Positions 8,101-15,722 of a stretch of DNA of 64,000 bases are shown here, one piece after another. The notes under the pieces are model-generated. The model did no database searches and was not told the origin of the DNA. It saw only the letters and a program-made list of their open reading frames with translations. Positions within the stretch are counted from its first letter, which is position 1, and every line of letters begins with the position of its first letter. Origin of the DNA: CBFGTV01 sp965652145 (GTDB taxonomy: Bacteria; Bacillota; Clostridia; Peptostreptococcales; Natronincolaceae); assembly GCA_965652145.1 (NCBI GenBank), contig CBFGTV010000006.1, positions 15,468-79,467 on the forward strand, given 5' to 3'. Both the position numbers and the translations under genes were made by a program.

Positions 8101-9378
8101 ATGGAATGTAACAATACAGCAAAAAATAGCCGGGAAATTTCCCTTCAAAGAGCAGCTGAATTAAAGTCCAGAATCGAAGATTACTTAGAGATTAAAAAAA
8201 CGATACCTTTAGGTTTGTCTCAAGAACAAATTGCCAAACAGGAAGAAAAGAAGAGAAAAATTTTAAGTTTACTGAAGGGAACAGAAGAAGATTGGAAGGA
8301 TTGGAAATGGCAGCTAAAAAATAGGATTTCTGATGTAGATTTATTGACTCAAATTATTTCCCTTGATGAAAAGGAAATAAAGGCCATTACTCAGGTTCAG
8401 AAGAAATTTAGATGGTCAATTTCTCCTTATTACCTATCATTAATTGACGATGAAAATAAATATTGCCCTATTAAACTCATGTCTATTCCTATGAAGCTGG
8501 AAATCGAAAAGAAGACCGGAAGCACAGACCCCATGGCTGAGGAATTTACAAATCCTGCCGGGAGTATCACAAGACGTTATCCTGACCGTCTAATCATTAA
8601 TGTAACCAATGAATGTGCCATGTACTGCCGCCATTGTCAAAGACGCAGAAATATCGGTACGACAGATACCCATACCTCCAGGGAGCTGCTTCAGGAATCA
8701 ATTGACTATGTAAGGGCTAACCCTGAGATTCGTGATGTACTTATAACCGGCGGTGACCCCTTTACACTGTCGGATCATATGCTGGATTGGCTGCTGGGTG
8801 AATTAAGATCGATTCCTTCGGTAGATTATATTCGTTTGGGTACAAGAACCCTGGTGACAATGCCCCAAAGAGTCACAGAAAATCTGCTTGGAATTTTAAA
8901 AAAATATCATCCGATCTACATCAACACCCACTTTAATCATCCACTGGAGATTACGCCCGAATCAAAGGCTGCCTGTGAGGCCCTGGCCAATATCGGTATA
9001 CCCCTTGGAAATCAGGCCGTGCTTTTAAATGGCGTCAATAATAATAAGTATGTCATGCGCTTGATGAATCAAGAGCTTTTAAAGATAAGGGTTCGACCCT
9101 ATTACATTTTCCATGCCAAGAAGGTTCTTGGTACAACCCACTTCAATACCTCTGTTGAGGAAGGAATTGAAATTATGGAATATTTAAGAGGCTATACCTC
9201 TGGCATGGCAATACCAACCTATATTATTAATGCCCCCAAGGGAAAGGGAAAGACCCCCATTTTACCTCAATACTTAATTTCCCAGGGGAAAAATTATGTG
9301 AAAATAAGAACCTGGGAGGGAGAGGTAATTGACTACCCCAACTTCCCATCAAAGCCCATAGCAGAGCTGTTAAAATAA
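8101..9378 (+). CDS. eam: glutamate 2,3-aminomutase (KamA-family radical SAM/PLP enzyme)
   Basis: 425 aa radical SAM enzyme of the lysine 2,3-aminomutase family. The iron-sulfur ligands Cys172, Cys176 and Cys179 form CxxxCxxC in ECAMYCRHCQRRRNIG. The PLP lysine is Lys384 in APKGKGKTP. In lysine 2,3-aminomutase, Asp293 and Asp330 bind the lysine side-chain amine; the aligned residues here are Lys340 (FHAKKVLG) and Asn377 (IINAPK). The same Asp-to-Lys and Asp-to-Asn changes are known from glutamate 2,3-aminomutase, so the product is predicted to be beta-glutamate, a compatible solute. It is a single gene with an ideal AAGGAGGAGATGCG ribosome site, its own promoter and a terminator. Confidence 0.87.
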   Translation: MECNNTAKNSREISLQRAAELKSRIEDYLEIKKTIPLGLSQEQIAKQEEKKRKILSLLKGTEEDWKDWKWQLKNRISDVDLLTQIISLDEKEIKAITQVQKKFRWSISPYYLSLIDDENKYCPIKLMSIPMKLEIEKKTGSTDPMAEEFTNPAGSITRRYPDRLIINVTNECAMYCRHCQRRRNIGTTDTHTSRELLQESIDYVRANPEIRDVLITGGDPFTLSDHMLDWLLGELRSIPSVDYIRLGTRTLVTMPQRVTENLLGILKKYHPIYINTHFNHPLEITPESKAACEALANIGIPLGNQAVLLNGVNNNKYVMRLMNQELLKIRVRPYYIFHAKKVLGTTHFNTSVEEGIEIMEYLRGYTSGMAIPTYIINAPKGKGKTPILPQYLISQGKNYVKIRTWEGEVIDYPNFPSKPIAELLK

Positions 9379-9485
9379 AAATGAACAAAGTCTTCCTTTG
9401 AAAGGTTTTAAAAAATCGCTTGCTTAAAATATACGGAAAGCTCCCTTTATTAAATGATAAGTGAGAACTTTTCGATAGATTATGG

Positions 9486-9529
9486 AAAAGGACCTCAGGA
9501 TTGATAAGTTATAATCCTGAGGTCCTTTT
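9486..9529. terminator. bidirectional terminator between eam and yraN
   Basis: A perfect 17-bp stem (9486-9502 with 9513-9529) around a 10-nt loop, flanked by T-tracts in both directions. It ends eam from the left and the rplS-rbgA-rnhB-yraN run from the right, touching the yraN stop codon. Confidence 0.9.
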
Positions 9530-9870
9530 TAAAAAGCATTTTCTATATGCTCGATATTAAATTGATTTCCATTTTTATAGACCTCAATTACATCAAAGCG
9601 TACTGATTCATAGCAGCCTGTAAAATATTTAATATAGTGTTCTGCCAGCCTGTAGTAATTTTGCTGTTTTTTATAGTTAACAGCTTCCCTGGGTAAGCCA
9701 TATTTCATGGATTGCCTGGTTTTTACCTCAGCAAAAACCAGGGTTTTTTCATATAGGGCAACAATATCTATTTCCCCAAAACGGGTACGATAATTGGTAT
9801 GTAAAATATGATAGCCCTTCTCCCTTAAATATTGTTGACTTAAGCCTTCTCCCTGGGTTCCAATTTTCAT
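9529..9870 (-). CDS. YraN family (UPF0102) nuclease-fold protein
   Basis: 113 aa from the ATG at 9870, which has GGAG 9 nt upstream inside the end of rnhB. The fold is endonuclease-like: GEIDIVAL (catalytic Asp), FAEVKTR (ExK) and a conserved Tyr/Gln-rich helix. The cellular role of the family is unresolved; it is almost always next to rnhB, as here, with 4 bp between the genes. Confidence 0.87.
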   Translation of the reverse strand: MKIGTQGEGLSQQYLREKGYHILHTNYRTRFGEIDIVALYEKTLVFAEVKTRQSMKYGLPREAVNYKKQQNYYRLAEHYIKYFTGCYESVRFDVIEVYKNGNQFNIEHIENAF

Positions 9871-9874
9871 GGGA

Positions 9875-10510
9875 CTAGGCTCCACTTTCTGCGGCAGGCA
9901 AAAGTATTTTCTTTAAAAAGCTTTTTCGATGCAGCTGGCTGGGGCCGTATTTTAAAAGGGCCTCTTTATGTAGCTTTGTTGCATACCCCTTGTGTTGTTC
10001 CAGACCATATTGGGGATATTCCTTGGCCCACTTTAAACACATTCGATCCCTTAATACCTTGGCTACAATTGATGCTGCTGCAATACTGTGACACAAATCA
10101 TCCCCCTTAATAATGGATTGCTGAGGAATCTTAAGATTAATCTTCTCTGCGTCAATTAAAAGATAATCCGGTATCATCCTTTGCCCCCCGGAATCCTTTA
10201 AATTTTTAACAGCCTTCATCATGGCCAATCGGGCAGCATTTTTGATATTTATTTCGTCAATGACCTGGGCCGAAACGGTTCCTACTCCTACTGCCATGGC
10301 TTGCTCCATAATTTGTTCATACAGCTGCTCTCTTTTTTTAGCAGCAATTTTTTTAGAATCCCTTACCCCTTCTATTTCAACATTCCTGGGTAAAATCACC
10401 GCTGCCGCCAGAACACTGCCGAAAAGGCACCCCCTGCCCACCTCATCGCAGCCGGCAACCAGCTGATAGCCATTGCTCCATAGCTCTCTTTCTATGTCGG
10501 ATATACCCAT
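9875..10510 (-). CDS. rnhB: ribonuclease HII
   Basis: 211 aa endonuclease cutting RNA in RNA-DNA hybrids and at single ribonucleotides. The first catalytic acidic pair is in AGCDEVGRGCLFG (residues 19-31); the others lie in the RDSKKIAAKKRE region and DYLLIDAEKI, with SIAAASIVAKVLRDRM and QHKGYATKLH typical of the C-terminal part. The ATG has AAGGGGGC upstream. It lies 21 bp after rbgA, the common Firmicute order. Confidence 0.96.
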   Translation of the reverse strand: MGISDIERELWSNGYQLVAGCDEVGRGCLFGSVLAAAVILPRNVEIEGVRDSKKIAAKKREQLYEQIMEQAMAVGVGTVSAQVIDEINIKNAARLAMMKAVKNLKDSGGQRMIPDYLLIDAEKINLKIPQQSIIKGDDLCHSIAAASIVAKVLRDRMCLKWAKEYPQYGLEQHKGYATKLHKEALLKYGPSQLHRKSFLKKILLPAAESGA

Positions 10511-10531
10511 GTTAACGCCCCCTTTATTGAA

Positions 10532-11401
10532 TTATCGTTCCTCCTGCCTAATCAAATCCTCCGGTGTTTCCAGGGTGATTTTTCCAATTCTTCCTGAGCG
10601 AAACTCATCCAGCAAAATATTAGCGATTCTAGTATAATCCACTTCACCGCCCCGTATAATACAGCCTCGATTTTTAGCCATTTCCTCCATTACCTCTAAA
10701 GGCTGAGCTGCTTCATTCTCAAGATGATACCGACTCTTTAGCTTTTCACTGTGATGTTCATTTAGATATGTAATGAGCTTTAATGCCAGGGTTTCTACAT
10801 CCATAATTTCATCCTTAATGGCCCCGGTAAAGGCCAGGTGCATGGCTACCGTCTGGTCTTCAAATTTAGGCCAGAGTATCCCCGGGGTATCCAGCAGCTC
10901 CATATTCCCTTTTAGGCGAATCCATTGCTTTCCTTTGGTAACACCGGGCCTGTCCCCCGTCTGGGCACTTTTTTTCCCAGCCAAACGATTAATAATTGAT
11001 GATTTTCCTACATTAGGGATTCCTACCATCATAATTCGAATTGCCCTGGCCTTTCTTCCCTTTTCAATCAGTGCCTCCATTTTATCCTTTACGGCCTTCT
11101 CTCCTTCAGCCATAACCTGCCTTAATCCTGCCCCGGTAAGGGTGTTAATGGGAATTGCAGTTATTCCCTGTTGTCGAAAGTAATCGACCCATTTTACGGT
11201 TATGGCCTCGTCGGCCAGGTCTACCTTGTTTAAAACGACTACCTTGGGTTTTTGTCCTATAATCTCGTCAATGTCCGGGTTTCTGCTGCTAAAGGGAATT
11301 CTTGCATCCAGCAGCTCAAATACCACATCTACTAATTTCAATTGATCCTTTAAGAGGGCCCGGGTCTTTTTCATATGCCCAGGATACCAGTTGATATTCA
11401 T
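10532..11401 (-). CDS. rbgA: ribosome biogenesis GTPase RbgA (YlqF)
   Basis: 289 aa circularly permuted GTPase needed for late 50S assembly. The start is the ATG at 11401 (MNINWYPGHMKKT), behind AAAGGAGATG. The permuted order is visible: NKVD (G4) near residue 58 comes before GIPNVGKSSIINRL (G1) near 125 and DTPGILWP (G3). A C-terminal RNA-binding domain follows. It is separated from rplS by a terminator-like hairpin. Confidence 0.95.
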   Translation of the reverse strand: MNINWYPGHMKKTRALLKDQLKLVDVVFELLDARIPFSSRNPDIDEIIGQKPKVVVLNKVDLADEAITVKWVDYFRQQGITAIPINTLTGAGLRQVMAEGEKAVKDKMEALIEKGRKARAIRIMMVGIPNVGKSSIINRLAGKKSAQTGDRPGVTKGKQWIRLKGNMELLDTPGILWPKFEDQTVAMHLAFTGAIKDEIMDVETLALKLITYLNEHHSEKLKSRYHLENEAAQPLEVMEEMAKNRGCIIRGGEVDYTRIANILLDEFRSGRIGKITLETPEDLIRQEER

Positions 11402-11522
11402 ATTTTCATCTCCTTTTGCCATAAATTGCTGTCGATCTAGCCTGTTAAAAAACCCCCACCCTCAGCCAGGCTGGTTTGCTTATATCTTTCTACGGGCTTT
11501 TGAATAGGCTAGTAATATAAGT

Positions 11523-11549
11523 AAAGGGACTGTATCCAGTCCCTTTTTT
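11523..11549. terminator. terminator between rplS and rbgA
   Basis: 10-bp stem AAAGGGACTG/CAGTCCCTTT (11523-11532 with 11537-11546). The best T-tract is in the plus direction; in the minus direction the tail is only moderately T-rich, so it may attenuate rather than block readthrough from rplS to rbgA. Confidence 0.6.
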
Positions 11550-11565
11550 ATACTTATTAAGTATA

Positions 11566-11910
11566 TTATTTCTTTGCCTTAATTCTGAAGGCCGCCTTAC
11601 CAATTCGATCACGAAGATAGTACAGTCTGGCTCTTCTTACCTTACCACGGCTTACAACTTCAATCTTTTCGATTTTAGGAGAGTGGATCGGGAAAGTTCT
11701 TTCAACCCCTACGCCATAAGAAATTCTTCTTACGGTAAAGGTTTCAGCAATTCCTCCGCCTTGTCTTTTAATAACAATTCCTTCGAAAATCTGAATTCTT
11801 TCTCTGTTTCCCTCTTTGATTCTAACGTGTACCTTTACTGTATCACCAGTGTTAAATGGTACAACTTCCTTTTTCATTTGATCATTGGTCATTGCATTGA
11901 TTAAATCCAT
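11566..11910 (-). CDS. rplS: 50S ribosomal protein L19
   Basis: 114 aa, the usual L19 length. The start at ATG 11910 (MDLINAMTND) follows GGAGGG with 7-nt spacing; the 15 codons in frame before it lie in the leader. Family motifs include GDTVKVHVRIKEGNRERIQ, FEGIVIKRQG, FTVRRISYGVGVER and a basic C-terminus. L19 lies at the 30S-50S interface. It has its own promoter and leader besides any readthrough from trmD. Confidence 0.97.
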   Translation of the reverse strand: MDLINAMTNDQMKKEVVPFNTGDTVKVHVRIKEGNRERIQIFEGIVIKRQGGGIAETFTVRRISYGVGVERTFPIHSPKIEKIEVVSRGKVRRARLYYLRDRIGKAAFRIKAKK

Positions 11911-11975
11911 CAGTAGTCCCTCCTTCCTTCGTAGACGTTCATATGAGCCTTTCATAGAGGACCGCCCGTAATTCC
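11911..11975 (-). promoter_or_regulatory. rplS mRNA leader, possible L19-leader autoregulatory element
   Basis: The leader of about 65 nt between the predicted transcription start and the rplS ATG contains GGGCGGTCC and GAAAGGCTC blocks able to fold just before the ribosome site. Firmicutes often carry an L19 leader RNA here; I judge by position and rough appearance only. Confidence 0.35.
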
Positions 11976-11981
11976 TTTGTA

Positions 11982-12010
11982 ATTATATCATACCTACTGT
12001 CCCTTGACAA
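11982..12010 (-). promoter_or_regulatory. sigma-A promoter for rplS
   Basis: Minus strand TTGTCA (12010-12005), 17-bp spacer, TATAAT (11987-11982), in the trmD-rplS gap. It gives rplS expression independent of the upstream rimM-trmD transcript. Confidence 0.8.
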
Positions 12011-12026
12011 TAGAATATTACTCGAC

Positions 12027-12776
12027 TTACCTGTTTTTATTTTTTTCTTCAATAATTAATTTCAAAAGCTTTTGATCGGCCTTAGAGAGTTCAGCCCTTT
12101 CCAATAGATCTGGTCTTCTTTCCAGGGTAAGCTCCAAGGATTTTTGCCGCCGCCAAAGTTCAATGTTCTTATGGTTTCCTGAAAGCAGCACCTCGGGCAC
12201 CTCGCTACCATTGAAATTGGGAGGCCGAGTATATTGAGGATACTCCAATAACCCTGAATAAAAGGATTCCTCTTCATAGGAATCCTCCTGGGAAAGGACT
12301 CCGGGTATCAGTCGGGCCAAAGCATCGATGACCACCATGGCTGGAAGCTCACCCCCTGTTAATACATAATCACCGATGGAAATTTCATCAGTAACCAGCT
12401 CATCAATGATCCTTTGATCGATCCCTTCATAATGACCACATAAAAAAATCAGATGACCTTCACTGGCCAGCTCTGCTGCCAGATTTTGATCAAAAACCCT
12501 ACCTTTAGGTGATAAATAAATGGTTCTGGGTCTTTCGGGGGAAAGCTCCTTTAAAATGGATTGATGACAATCATAAATAGGTTGGGGGGTCATCACCATA
12601 CCCGGTCCCCCTCCGTAGGGATAATCATCTACCTTTTTATGCTTATTATCGGCATAATCACGGATATTCATACAGGCGATGTCTAAGAGTCCACGCTGAC
12701 GGGCCCTTTGTAATATACTGGTCCCCAGGGGAGCCTCGAACATCTGGGGAAACAGGGTCATGATTCTGATAATCAT
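12027..12776 (-). CDS. trmD: tRNA (guanine-N1-)-methyltransferase
   Basis: 249 aa SPOUT-class enzyme making m1G37 in tRNAs, which prevents frameshifting. Motifs: DDYPYGGGPGMVM near residue 50, LCGHYEGIDQRI and SIGDYVLTGGELPAM in the knotted SAM site, then VLSQEDSYEEESFYSGLLEYPQYTRP. The ATG overlaps the rimM stop as ATGA, which suggests translational coupling. Confidence 0.97.
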   Translation of the reverse strand: MIIRIMTLFPQMFEAPLGTSILQRARQRGLLDIACMNIRDYADNKHKKVDDYPYGGGPGMVMTPQPIYDCHQSILKELSPERPRTIYLSPKGRVFDQNLAAELASEGHLIFLCGHYEGIDQRIIDELVTDEISIGDYVLTGGELPAMVVIDALARLIPGVLSQEDSYEEESFYSGLLEYPQYTRPPNFNGSEVPEVLLSGNHKNIELWRRQKSLELTLERRPDLLERAELSKADQKLLKLIIEEKNKNR

Positions 12777-13270
12777 TCTATCATTCCTTCGATGGGGTCT
12801 ACAATGACCTTTCTAGCCTCAAGATCAATTAGCGGTACAAATTCCTTAACTGCAGGAATTAATACCTCTTTATCTTCATGCTGAATCACATATACCTCAT
12901 TAGAGCCTGCCTGTAGTATTTCCTTTATTTTACCAAGATAAACCCCTTCCACGGTATATACCTCGAGGCCAATCAAGTCGGCAATATAATAGGTATCCTC
13001 GGGAAGCTCCCGCCGTTGACTGGAATCAATCACCAGATACTTCCCCTTGAAACCCTCTACCTGATTGATGTCATTAAGACCCTTAAAGGTAATTAATACT
13101 GTGTTATTCTGATATTGTATTTTTTCAAAGTAATACTTCTCTTGACGGCCCTCAATATAAACCCATTCCAGTTCCTCAAAGCGTTCGGGATAGTCAGTTA
13201 GGGGTAATACCTTCAGGGCACCTTTAATTCCATGGGTATTAACAATTTGACCAACACGTAAGTTTTTCAT
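12773..13270 (-). CDS. rimM: 16S rRNA processing protein RimM
   Basis: 165 aa from the ATG at 13270 (MKNLRVGQIVNTHGIKGALKV); a TTG 27 bp upstream lacks a ribosome site. N-terminal RimM beta-barrel (1-85) and C-terminal PRC-barrel (YYIADLIGLEVYT onward). It binds S19 and helps 30S head maturation. It is coupled to trmD by a 4-bp overlap. Confidence 0.94.
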   Translation of the reverse strand: MKNLRVGQIVNTHGIKGALKVLPLTDYPERFEELEWVYIEGRQEKYYFEKIQYQNNTVLITFKGLNDINQVEGFKGKYLVIDSSQRRELPEDTYYIADLIGLEVYTVEGVYLGKIKEILQAGSNEVYVIQHEDKEVLIPAVKEFVPLIDLEARKVIVDPIEGMIE

Positions 13271-13321
13271 ACCTATTTTACCACCTACTTTTGACAACTC
13301 TATTTTACTGAAATAGTAAAG

Positions 13322-13345
13322 AAGGATTAGGGTTACCTAATCCTT
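13322..13345. terminator. hairpin between khpA and rimM
   Basis: 10-bp stem AAGGATTAGG/CCTAATCCTT with a 4-nt loop, immediately after the khpA stop codon. The plus-direction tail is TTTTT-rich; the minus-direction tail (CTTTACTATTT) is weaker, so it is likely partial, separating ffh-rpsP-khpA from rimM-trmD. Confidence 0.55.
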
Positions 13346-13346
13346 T

Positions 13347-13574
13347 TTAGATGATTTCTACAATTACTCTTTTGTTATCCTTGGTGGCCGCAGCTTTTAC
13401 AACGGTTCTAATAGCCTTAGCGATTCTACCTTGTTTACCAATGACTTTTCCCATATCCTCTGGGGCTACCTTTAGCTCAACTATAATAGATTGATTTCCT
13501 TCAACTTCATTGACTACTACCTGATCAGGAAAATCGACTAGTGCCTTAGCGATTACTTTAACTAATTCGCCCAT
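13347..13574 (-). CDS. khpA: KH-domain RNA-binding protein KhpA (YlqC)
   Basis: 75 aa single KH domain with the GxxG-type loop in GKVIGKQGRIAKAIR (residues 42-56). KhpA pairs with KhpB/Jag in Gram-positive bacteria and binds mRNAs and sRNAs. ATG at 13574 behind GGGGGG. It lies between rpsP and rimM, its usual place. Confidence 0.94.
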   Translation of the reverse strand: MGELVKVIAKALVDFPDQVVVNEVEGNQSIIVELKVAPEDMGKVIGKQGRIAKAIRTVVKAAATKDNKRVIVEII

Positions 13575-13599
13575 TTGTAAACCCCCCTAAATTACATTA

Positions 13600-13845
13600 T
13601 TATTCAATAATGCCATTCTTCTTAAGCAGATATTTTACAGTGTCAGTTGGTTGCGCGCCAGTTTTCAGCCACTTAGTAGCCTTTTCATCATCTATTTTAA
13701 TTTCCTTTGGCTCGGAAACCGGATTGTAGTAACCTATTTCCTCAATGAATCTACCATCCCTTGGTGCCCTTGAGTCAGCAACTACGATTCTGTAAAAAGG
13801 TCTTTTCTTAGCACCCATTCTTTTTAATCTAATTTTAACAGCCAT
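13600..13845 (-). CDS. rpsP: 30S ribosomal protein S16
   Basis: 81 aa, normal S16 length; MAVKIRLKRMGAKKRPFYRIVVADSRAPRDGR pattern at the N-terminus and WLKTGAQPTDTV near the C-terminus. Assembly protein of the 30S body. AAAGGAGGTGAAAG ribosome site 5 nt before the ATG. Follows ffh by 35 bp. Confidence 0.98.
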   Translation of the reverse strand: MAVKIRLKRMGAKKRPFYRIVVADSRAPRDGRFIEEIGYYNPVSEPKEIKIDDEKATKWLKTGAQPTDTVKYLLKKNGIIE

Positions 13846-13880
13846 TCTTTCACCTCCTTTTAAAAGTACAATTTTAAAAT

Positions 13881-15224
13881 TTATTTTCCAAAGAAAGGAA
13901 GCTTCATTTTTCCTCCCTTTTTCATGGTCTTTTCCATGTCGGTGAATTGCTTCATCATTTTACGGGTTTGCTCAAACTGCTTGATCAAACGATTTACCTG
14001 CTGTACAGAGGTACCGCTACCCAGGGCAATTCGCTTTCTTCTGCCGGCATTCAGTATGGAAGGATTCACCCGTTCTTCCCGGGTCATCGACTGAATAATG
14101 GCTTGAATATGCAGAAGCTCCTTTTCATCAACCTCCATACCCTTAAGCTGCTTTCCCGCTCCGGGAATCATCTCAAGCAATTGACTGATGGGGCCCATAT
14201 TTTTTACCTGCTGAAGCTGATCCAGGAAATCTTCAAAGGTAAAGGTCTGGCTTTTAATTTTATTTTCCAGCTCCTTTGCCTTTTTGGCATCAAAGTTGGC
14301 CTGGGCCTTTTCAATCAGGCTGAGTACATCACCCATTCCAAGGATTCTGGAGGCCATTCGATCGGGATGAAAGGGCTCCAGGTCGTCCATTTTTTCACCC
14401 AGGGCAGCAAATTTTATGGGCTTATTGGTGACGGCCCTGACAGAAAGGGCAGCCCCTCCCCGGGTATCGCCATCCAGCTTGGTTAGAATCACTCCGTCAA
14501 TTCCCAGCTTATCGTTGAAATGCTGAGCAACATTAACGGCATCCTGCCCAGTCATGGAATCAATCACCAGTAATATTTCATGGGGTTTAATGGTTTCTTT
14601 AATGCTTTGAAGCTCCTCCATTAAATCCTCATCAATATGCAAACGTCCTGCTGTATCAATTATAATCAAATCATTACCATGGTCTAATCCATGATTGACT
14701 CCAGCCTTGGCAATTTCTACAGGGCTTATCTTGTCTCCCATGGTAAAGACAGGAACCTCAACCTGCTCTCCCACCACCTGAAGCTGCTTAATGGCGGCAG
14801 GCCGATAAATATCACAGGCCACCAGGAGGGGTCTTTTTCCCTGTTTTTTCAATAGCTTTGCCAATTTACCCGTAGTCGTTGTTTTACCTGCTCCCTGAAG
14901 ACCTGCCATCATAATCACCGTTGGCGGCTTTGAGGCAAAGGTAATTTTACTATTAGTAGAGCCCATTAATGCTGTAAGCTCTTCATTGACAATCTTAATA
15001 ATCTGCTGCCCAGGGGTAAGGCTTTCTAAAACCGCTGAACCAACGGCCCGTTCCTTAACCCGGTTAATAAAATCCTTCACAACCTTAAAGTTAACATCGG
15101 CCTCAAGAAGGGCCAGCTTTACTTCCCTCATGGCTTCGTTGACATCTTTTTCAGATACTTTTCCTTTACCCTTGAGTTTGTTTAAGGTGTTCTGGAGTTT
15201 TTCCGCCAATCCCTCAAAGACCAT
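13881..15224 (-). CDS. ffh: signal recognition particle protein Ffh
   Basis: 447 aa SRP54 homologue that binds SRP RNA and signal peptides during cotranslational targeting. N domain (1-90), G domain with GLQGAGKT at 108-115, DTAGRLHIDE and TKLDGDTRGGAAL, then the Met-rich M domain (about 300-430: MASRILGMGDV, KNMGPISQLLEMIPG, GSGTSVQQVNRLIKQF, KMMKQFTDMEKTMKKGGKM). ATG with TAAGGAGG upstream. Confidence 0.98.
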   Translation of the reverse strand: MVFEGLAEKLQNTLNKLKGKGKVSEKDVNEAMREVKLALLEADVNFKVVKDFINRVKERAVGSAVLESLTPGQQIIKIVNEELTALMGSTNSKITFASKPPTVIMMAGLQGAGKTTTTGKLAKLLKKQGKRPLLVACDIYRPAAIKQLQVVGEQVEVPVFTMGDKISPVEIAKAGVNHGLDHGNDLIIIDTAGRLHIDEDLMEELQSIKETIKPHEILLVIDSMTGQDAVNVAQHFNDKLGIDGVILTKLDGDTRGGAALSVRAVTNKPIKFAALGEKMDDLEPFHPDRMASRILGMGDVLSLIEKAQANFDAKKAKELENKIKSQTFTFEDFLDQLQQVKNMGPISQLLEMIPGAGKQLKGMEVDEKELLHIQAIIQSMTREERVNPSILNAGRRKRIALGSGTSVQQVNRLIKQFEQTRKMMKQFTDMEKTMKKGGKMKLPFFGK

Positions 15225-15243
15225 ATGAAACCTCCTTAATAAG

Positions 15244-15609
15244 TTAACTCAACATATCCGATAATAAACCCTTTATTCCCTCAAGGTGCGCCTTTATTTC
15301 TTCATTGCCGGCCTTTTCCCGAAGCCTTTGCTCCAGTCGAACCACCTTTGCCAATACTTCTTCTATGGCTTCACTGCGTTTCGTAAACAATTGAACCAGC
15401 TTCAACTTTTCTTCGTATTCATACAAAATCTTTTCTGTCCGTTTTAAGGTATCATATACAGCTTGCCTTGAAACAGCAAACACCTCAGCAATTTCTCCCA
15501 GGGAAAAATCCTGATTATAGTAAAGGTCTATCATTTCCTGCTGTTTTTCAGTTAGAAGCTGACTGTAAAAGTCGTAAAGCATTGATATTTCGATGGTTTT
15601 TTCCAGCAT
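15244..15609 (-). CDS. ylxM: YlxM-family helix-turn-helix protein
   Basis: 121 aa from the ATG at 15609 (MLEKTIEISMLYDFYSQLL), where the family usually starts; a TTG 18 bp upstream is possible but neither has a strong ribosome site. A sigma70 region-4-like HTH (LTEKQQEMIDLYYNQDFSLGEIAEVFAVSRQAVYDTLKR) is followed by a coiled tail. YlxM stimulates SRP GTPases in some Gram-positive bacteria and is linked to ffh, as here. Confidence 0.9.
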   Translation of the reverse strand: MLEKTIEISMLYDFYSQLLTEKQQEMIDLYYNQDFSLGEIAEVFAVSRQAVYDTLKRTEKILYEYEEKLKLVQLFTKRSEAIEEVLAKVVRLEQRLREKAGNEEIKAHLEGIKGLLSDMLS

Positions 15610-15646
15610 TCTATAAACACATCCCAAATAAACGGCATTAGATGGT

Positions 15647-15668
15647 GTAAAGGTTGTTTCCTTTACAG
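15647..15668 (-). promoter_or_regulatory. stem-loop at the 5' end of the ylxM-ffh transcript
   Basis: TGTAAAGG/CCTTTACA, 8 bp with a 6-nt loop, begins almost exactly at the predicted transcription start. Such 5' hairpins often protect mRNA from RNase attack; this function is an inference. Confidence 0.5.
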
Positions 15669-15672
15669 AAGT

Positions 15673-15701
15673 ATTTTATAATAAATTACAACCCTTGTCA
15701 A
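15673..15701 (-). promoter_or_regulatory. sigma-A promoter for ylxM-ffh-rpsP-khpA
   Basis: Minus strand TTGACA (15701-15696), 17-bp spacer, TAAAAT (15678-15673), in the 110-bp gap after ftsY. Confidence 0.8.
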
Positions 15702-15722
15702 ATCTTTTTTTACCTTTCTTCT

